A stretch of DNA of 8,807 nucleotides, taken from contig DPKT01000071.1 in the NCBI GenBank assembly GCA_003542385.1, positions 1-8,807 of the forward strand, written 5' to 3'. Positions 5,379-8,807 of the stretch are shown piece after piece. Source of the DNA: Desulfomicrobium sp. (GTDB taxonomy: Bacteria; Desulfobacterota; Desulfovibrionia; Desulfovibrionales; Desulfomicrobiaceae). The position numbers and the translations under genes were made by a program. The number at the start of each line of letters is the position of its first letter. Within the stretch, counting starts at the first letter, position 1. The notes below the pieces were generated by a model. It had not been told where the DNA came from, did not search any database, and saw only the letters and a program-made list of their open reading frames with translations.

Positions 5379-6551
5379 GTGGAATTTGAAAATCTGCCCG
5401 AGAGCGTGACCGTGGTCGAGGAGGGGGGAAAGCGCTTCTTCCTCGTCGGCACGGCCCACGTCTCCCAGGAAAGCGTCGAGGACGTACGGCGGACGGTGGA
5501 GATCGTCCGGCCCGATTCCATCTGCGTCGAACTCTGTCCGGCCCGCCATCAGGCCATGACCCGCCGCGACGACTGGAAGCGCATGGACATCTACAAGGTC
5601 ATCAAGGAGGGCAAGGCCGTCTTCCTGATGATCCAGCTCGTGCTGCAGGCCTTCTACCGCAAGATCGGCGACAAGCTGGGCGTGCAGCCCGGCGCCGAGA
5701 TGATGGAGGGCGTGCGTCTGGCCGAGGAAACCGGGGCGACACTGGTCCTGGCCGATCGCGACGTGCAGGTCACCCTGAAGCGGGTCTGGGGGTTCCTGGG
5801 CTTCTGGAAGAAGTGCCAGCTCCTGACCCAGATGCTGACCAGCATCTTCGTCGACGACGACGTGGACAAGGCCCTCATCGAGGACATGAAGAAGAAGGAC
5901 CAGCTGGCCGCCATCATGGGCGCCTTTGCCGAGAACTTCCCCCAGATCAAGGAGCGCCTCATCGACGAGCGCGACATCTATCTGGCCCAGAAGATCCGCA
6001 AGGCCCCGGGCGAGAACATCGTGGCCGTGGTCGGCGCCGGGCACGTGCCGGGCATGCAGCTCCACTTCGGACACGACGTCGACCTGGCCCCGCTGGAGCA
6101 GCTGCCGCCGCCGTCGAGGTGGGGCGCCTTCTGGAAATGGGGGCTGCCCGGTTTTTTCGTCGCATTGCTGGTCATCGGTTTTTTCCGCGGCGGCGCTGAC
6201 ACCTCCGTGGACGCCCTGTCCATCTGGGTGCTGGTGACCGGCGTCGGCGCGGCCCTGGGGTCCCTGGCGGCCCTGGGCCATCCCCTGACCATCCTTTCAA
6301 GCTTCCTGGCCGCGCCCGTGACCACCCTGCACCCTCTCATCGCGGCGGGCTGGGTGGCCGGCCTGGTCCAGGCCTGGGTCAAGAAGCCCACGGTCTCGGA
6401 CCTCGAAGAGCTGCCCATGAGCGTGATGACGGTCAAGGGCTTCTGGGTGAACCCGGTCAGCCGCATCCTGCTGGTGGTCATCTTCGCCAACCTGGGGGCG
6501 ACCATCGGCGTCTTCGTCTCGGGGAGCTGGATCGCGGCCAGGGTGTTTTAG
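5379..6551 (+). CDS. TraB/PrgY family membrane protein
   Basis: A 390-residue protein matching the TraB/PrgY family. In Enterococcus plasmids PrgY limits pheromone activity; the fold is related to TIKI/erythromycin-esterase-like metal-dependent peptidases. Chromosomal bacterial and archaeal homologues are of unknown role. Seen here: GTAHVS (24-29), ELCPAR (51-56), DRDVQVTLKR (126-135), and VGAGHVPGM (218-226), the paired GTAH and GxGH motifs of the family. The C-terminal third carries about four membrane segments (roughly 255-270, 281-303, 305-333 with APVTTLHPLIAAGW, and 363-385). The GTG at 5379 is preferred because GAGG lies six bases upstream; a GTG at 5367 gives four more residues and is possible. 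It stands alone, transcribed away from the MATE operon, and ends at a strong terminator. Confidence 0.9.
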   Translation: MEFENLPESVTVVEEGGKRFFLVGTAHVSQESVEDVRRTVEIVRPDSICVELCPARHQAMTRRDDWKRMDIYKVIKEGKAVFLMIQLVLQAFYRKIGDKLGVQPGAEMMEGVRLAEETGATLVLADRDVQVTLKRVWGFLGFWKKCQLLTQMLTSIFVDDDVDKALIEDMKKKDQLAAIMGAFAENFPQIKERLIDERDIYLAQKIRKAPGENIVAVVGAGHVPGMQLHFGHDVDLAPLEQLPPPSRWGAFWKWGLPGFFVALLVIGFFRGGADTSVDALSIWVLVTGVGAALGSLAALGHPLTILSSFLAAPVTTLHPLIAAGWVAGLVQAWVKKPTVSDLEELPMSVMTVKGFWVNPVSRILLVVIFANLGATIGVFVSGSWIAARVF

Positions 6552-6608
6552 ACCGACGCAGTCTCACTCATCTCATCGACGCGGCGGGTTTCGCCGAAAC
6601 GAAAACGC

Positions 6609-6641
6609 AAAAAAGGGTGACCATTTCGGCCACCCTTTTTT
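6609..6641. terminator. Bidirectional intrinsic terminator between the TraB-like gene and cydB
   Basis: AAAAAAGGGTG (6609-6619) and CACCCTTTTTT (6631-6641) form an 11-bp stem whose outer A/T pairs provide a U-run in both directions. It lies 57 bases after the TraB-like stop and 27 bases after the cydB stop, so it serves both converging genes. Confidence 0.92.
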
Positions 6642-6668
6642 CATGTTCGTTCCGGATTGGGCGTGAGG

Positions 6669-7694
6669 CTAGTACGCGCCGTCGTGCCCAAGTTCCTTCT
6701 CGGTCACCTTGTGGGAGAAGGTGCGGTACAGCCAGAACTGGTAGGCGGCGACGATGGGTACGAAGACCAGGGCCACGCCCAGCATGATGGACAGGGTCAG
6801 GGTGCTGGAGGCGGCGTTGGCGATGGTGATGGAGTAGTCCGGGTTGATGCTCGAAGGCAGCAGGGCCGGGTACAGCCCGACCACGCCGAACAGGGTCAGG
6901 CCGGTGATCATGGCCGCGGACAGGCCCCAGGCGAACCACCAGTCCTCCTTGCCGATCTGCTGGCGCAGCAGGAGCAGGGCCAGGACGGGCGCGACCAGCA
7001 GCACCAGGAGCAGCGGGTTGGTCAGGTAGTTGGCCAGCAGGTTGGTGTACACGACCGTCAGGACCACGAAGGCCCCGATGAGGACCACGAGCACGGGCCA
7101 CAGCTTGCGGGCCAGGTTTGCCGCGCGGCGCTGCAGGTCCCCCTCGCTCTTGATGGTCAGCCACAGGGCGCCGTGCATGGCGAAGAGCAGCACGAAGAGG
7201 ACGCCGCCGGCCAGGCCGTAGGGGTTCAGCAGGGTCAGCAGGTTGCCCTGGAACACGCCGTTCTCGTCCAGGGGCAGGCCCATGAAGATGTTGGCGAAGG
7301 CCACGCCCAGAAGCAGGGCGGGCAGGAAGCTGCCGATGGTCGCGCCCCAGTCCCAGACCCTGCGCCAGGCCGGGCTGTCGACCTGGTGGCGGAATTCGAG
7401 GGACACGCCGCGGATGATCAGAGCGAAGAGCAGGAGCATGAGCGGCGTGTAGAGCCCGCTGAACATGACCGCGTAGGCCTTGGGGAAGGCGGCGAAGGTC
7501 ACGCCGCCGGCGGTGATCAGCCAGACCTCGTTGCCGTCCCAGAAGGGGCCCATGGAGTTGAGCATGATGCGGCGGTCCGTGTCGGATTTGCCGAGGAACG
7601 GGAGCAGGGTCCCGATGCCCAGGTCGTAGCCGTCAAGAATGAAGTAGATGGCCCAGAGCACACCCCAGAGTAGGAACCAGATGGTTTCGAGCAT
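6669..7694 (-). CDS. cydB: Cytochrome bd ubiquinol oxidase subunit II
   Basis: Subunit II of the cytochrome bd quinol oxidase in the inner membrane, which with CydA oxidises quinol and reduces O2 to water. The 341 residues align along their length with E. coli CydB (379), somewhat shorter in the middle loops. Conserved landmarks: DGYDLGIG (21-28), the signature WDGNEVWLITAGG (52-64), FAAFPKAYA (68-76), WDWGATIGSFLPALLLGVAF in the centre, LLNPYGLAGG, and a C-terminal region with LPSSINPDYS and a basic cytoplasmic tail. About eight to nine membrane helices are visible. The ATG at 7694 has AAGGAGG eight bases upstream. It follows cydA by 28 bases and is clearly in the same operon. No small cydX-type gene is seen downstream before the terminator. 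Confidence 0.97.
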   Translation of the reverse strand: MLETIWFLLWGVLWAIYFILDGYDLGIGTLLPFLGKSDTDRRIMLNSMGPFWDGNEVWLITAGGVTFAAFPKAYAVMFSGLYTPLMLLLFALIIRGVSLEFRHQVDSPAWRRVWDWGATIGSFLPALLLGVAFANIFMGLPLDENGVFQGNLLTLLNPYGLAGGVLFVLLFAMHGALWLTIKSEGDLQRRAANLARKLWPVLVVLIGAFVVLTVVYTNLLANYLTNPLLLVLLVAPVLALLLLRQQIGKEDWWFAWGLSAAMITGLTLFGVVGLYPALLPSSINPDYSITIANAASSTLTLSIMLGVALVFVPIVAAYQFWLYRTFSHKVTEKELGHDGAY

Positions 7695-7722
7695 GAGTCA
7701 ATCCTCCTTGTGATCCGAACGG

Positions 7723-8807
7723 TTATGCCTCGGCCGGGCCTTTCTTGGCGTATTTGAACAAGAGGAAGATGTCCACGGCCCCCAGCAGGGCGTAGAGCAG
7801 GGTCAGGGCCACGAGGGAGAAGGCCACCTGGGAGGTGACGATGGGCGAGACCGCGTCGGCCGTCTTCATGAGGCCGTAGACGATCCACGGCTGCCGGCCC
7901 ACCTCGGCCACGACCCAGCCCGCCTCGATGGCCAGGTAGGGGATGGGGATGGCGAAGATCATGGCCTTCAGGAGCTTGGGCGTCTCGGTCAGCCTGTTGC
8001 GGCGCAGGAAGGCCCAGATGCACAGGAGCGGCATGAGGGTGCCAAGGCCGACCATGGTCCGGAAGGACAGGAAGGTCAGCATGACGGGCGGGCGCTCTTC
8101 GGCCGGCCAGTCCTTGAGGCCTTGGACCGGGGCCTTGAAGTCGTTGTGGGCCAGGAAGGACAGGCCGCCGGGGATGCCGAACAGCTCGATGGCGTTCTTT
8201 TCGTTCTTCTCGTCAGGCACGACCAGCAGGTACATGGGCGCGCCGTCCTCATGGGTTTCCCACAGGGATTCCATGGCCGCCAGCTTGGCGGGCTGGATCC
8301 GGGTCACTTCCTGGGCGTGGTGGTGCCCCTGGACCGCGACGAGGATGGAGAAGACCAGGCCGAAGACCATGCCCAGCTTGAAGGAGCGGGTGAAGAAGTC
8401 GACGTTCTGCTTTTTGAGCAGATGGTACGAGGAGACGCCCATGACGAAGAAGCCGGCCAGGGCGAAGGCGCCGCTCAGGACGTGCACGTACTGCTGCCAT
8501 GCGAAGGGGTTGCCGACCACGGCGAAGAAGTCGGCCAGTTCGGCCCGGCCGTTGCGGATGACGTAGCCCAGGGGGTTCTGCATGAAGCCGTTGGCGATGA
8601 TGATCCACAGGGCCGAGAGGTTGGACGCGCCGGCCACCAGCCAGATGCACAGGGCGTGCATCTTGGGGGAGAGCACGTTCCAGCCGAAGATCCAGGCGCC
8701 CAGAAACGTGGATTCGAGGAAGAACGCCACCGTGGCCTCGATGGCCAGGAGGGACCCGAAGATGTCGCCCACGTATTCGGAGTAGCGCGACCAGTTGGTG
8801 CCGAACT
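7723..8807 (-). CDS. cydA: Cytochrome bd ubiquinol oxidase subunit I, N-terminus beyond the window
   Basis: Subunit I, which binds hemes b558, b595 and d and the quinol. The frame is open to the right edge; 360 C-terminal residues are present beginning FGTNWSRYSEYVGD, which corresponds to about residue 75 of E. coli CydA, so the start and the first heme-ligand histidine are outside. Present: the two membrane glutamates in AIEATVAFFLEST, the b558 histidine in QYVHVLSG, the b558 methionine in FLSFRTMVGLG, and the AIEAGWVVAEVGRQPW motif with the heme-ligand glutamate and the GRQPW quinol-site signature. The roughly 60-residue Q-loop insertion of E. coli CydA is absent (only FKAPVQGLKDWPAEERPP precedes the next helix), so this is the short-Q-loop type usual in non-enterobacterial lineages. 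In sulfate reducers this enzyme is linked to O2 tolerance. Confidence 0.97.
   Translation of the reverse strand, partial: FGTNWSRYSEYVGDIFGSLLAIEATVAFFLESTFLGAWIFGWNVLSPKMHALCIWLVAGASNLSALWIIIANGFMQNPLGYVIRNGRAELADFFAVVGNPFAWQQYVHVLSGAFALAGFFVMGVSSYHLLKKQNVDFFTRSFKLGMVFGLVFSILVAVQGHHHAQEVTRIQPAKLAAMESLWETHEDGAPMYLLVVPDEKNEKNAIELFGIPGGLSFLAHNDFKAPVQGLKDWPAEERPPVMLTFLSFRTMVGLGTLMPLLCIWAFLRRNRLTETPKLLKAMIFAIPIPYLAIEAGWVVAEVGRQPWIVYGLMKTADAVSPIVTSQVAFSLVALTLLYALLGAVDIFLLFKYAKKGPAEA

Noticed and set aside
3509..5521. Single minus-strand frame of 670 codons
   Set aside because: Most of it is the shifted frame of the MATE gene, with the R/G/H/P-rich composition of a shadow. Only the last 98 codons form a real gene with its own GTG and ribosome binding site.
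5322..6281. Minus-strand frame of 319 codons opposite the TraB-like gene
   Set aside because: Antisense shadow of a gene with clear GTAHVS and GAGH motifs on the plus strand.
6657..7673. Plus-strand frame of 338 codons opposite cydB
   Set aside because: It is the antisense shadow of an unmistakable cydB; its Q/G/H/E-rich sequence is a by-product of GC-rich codon use.

Overview
The window joins two kinds of DNA at a tRNA gene. From about 3300 to the right end the sequence is GC-rich with tightly packed genes typical of a core chromosome. From 1 to about 3200 it is visibly AT-richer, has long non-coding gaps, and carries genes typical of mobile elements. The core genes (short-loop cytochrome bd oxidase, a TraB/PrgY-family membrane protein, a MATE transporter, class II tRNA-Leu) and the base composition fit a Desulfovibrionales-type sulfate reducer (Desulfovibrio, Desulfomicrobium or relatives). 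That assignment is inferred from gene content, not from a marker gene.

Left region, 1-3198: a probable integrated element whose right edge is the 3' end of tRNA-Leu(UAA). Three genes lie on the minus strand in the order AlpA/excisionase-like protein (2068-2295), a regulator with a helix-turn-helix-like segment and an AbrB-like tail (1513-1938), and a large DUF3987 (YfjI-like) protein that enters at 1413 and runs off the left edge without a stop. Each gap between these genes, or the coding start itself, contains a clear inverted repeat, including a C7/G7 stem inside the AlpA-like gene and a hairpin directly against the ribosome binding site of the DUF3987 gene. Between 2296 and 3159 I find no convincing gene. 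The stretch has a perfect 13-bp inverted repeat, other hairpins, and two TTCTTGTAC repeats one helical turn apart close to the tRNA. No integrase is visible.

Middle, 3160-5187: tRNA-Leu(UAA) on the minus strand with its own promoter (3298-3326) and an intrinsic terminator (3160-3190). Upstream of it, also on the minus strand, is a compact operon: a MATE-family exporter, a 98-residue protein of unknown function whose GTG start overlaps the MATE stop, and a likely 51-residue proline-rich protein starting four bases after that.

Right, 5188-8807: a TraB/PrgY-family protein is divergent from the MATE operon on the plus strand. It converges on cydAB, with a strong bidirectional terminator (6609-6641) between them. 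cydA (truncated by the right edge) and cydB encode the two main subunits of the cytochrome bd quinol oxidase, which in anaerobes reduces and so detoxifies O2.

The part most worth following is the left element. A DUF3987 protein with two small DNA-binding proteins and heavily structured leaders, and no integrase on the tRNA side, may be the edge of a satellite, prophage remnant or integrative element. Its cargo lies outside the window.
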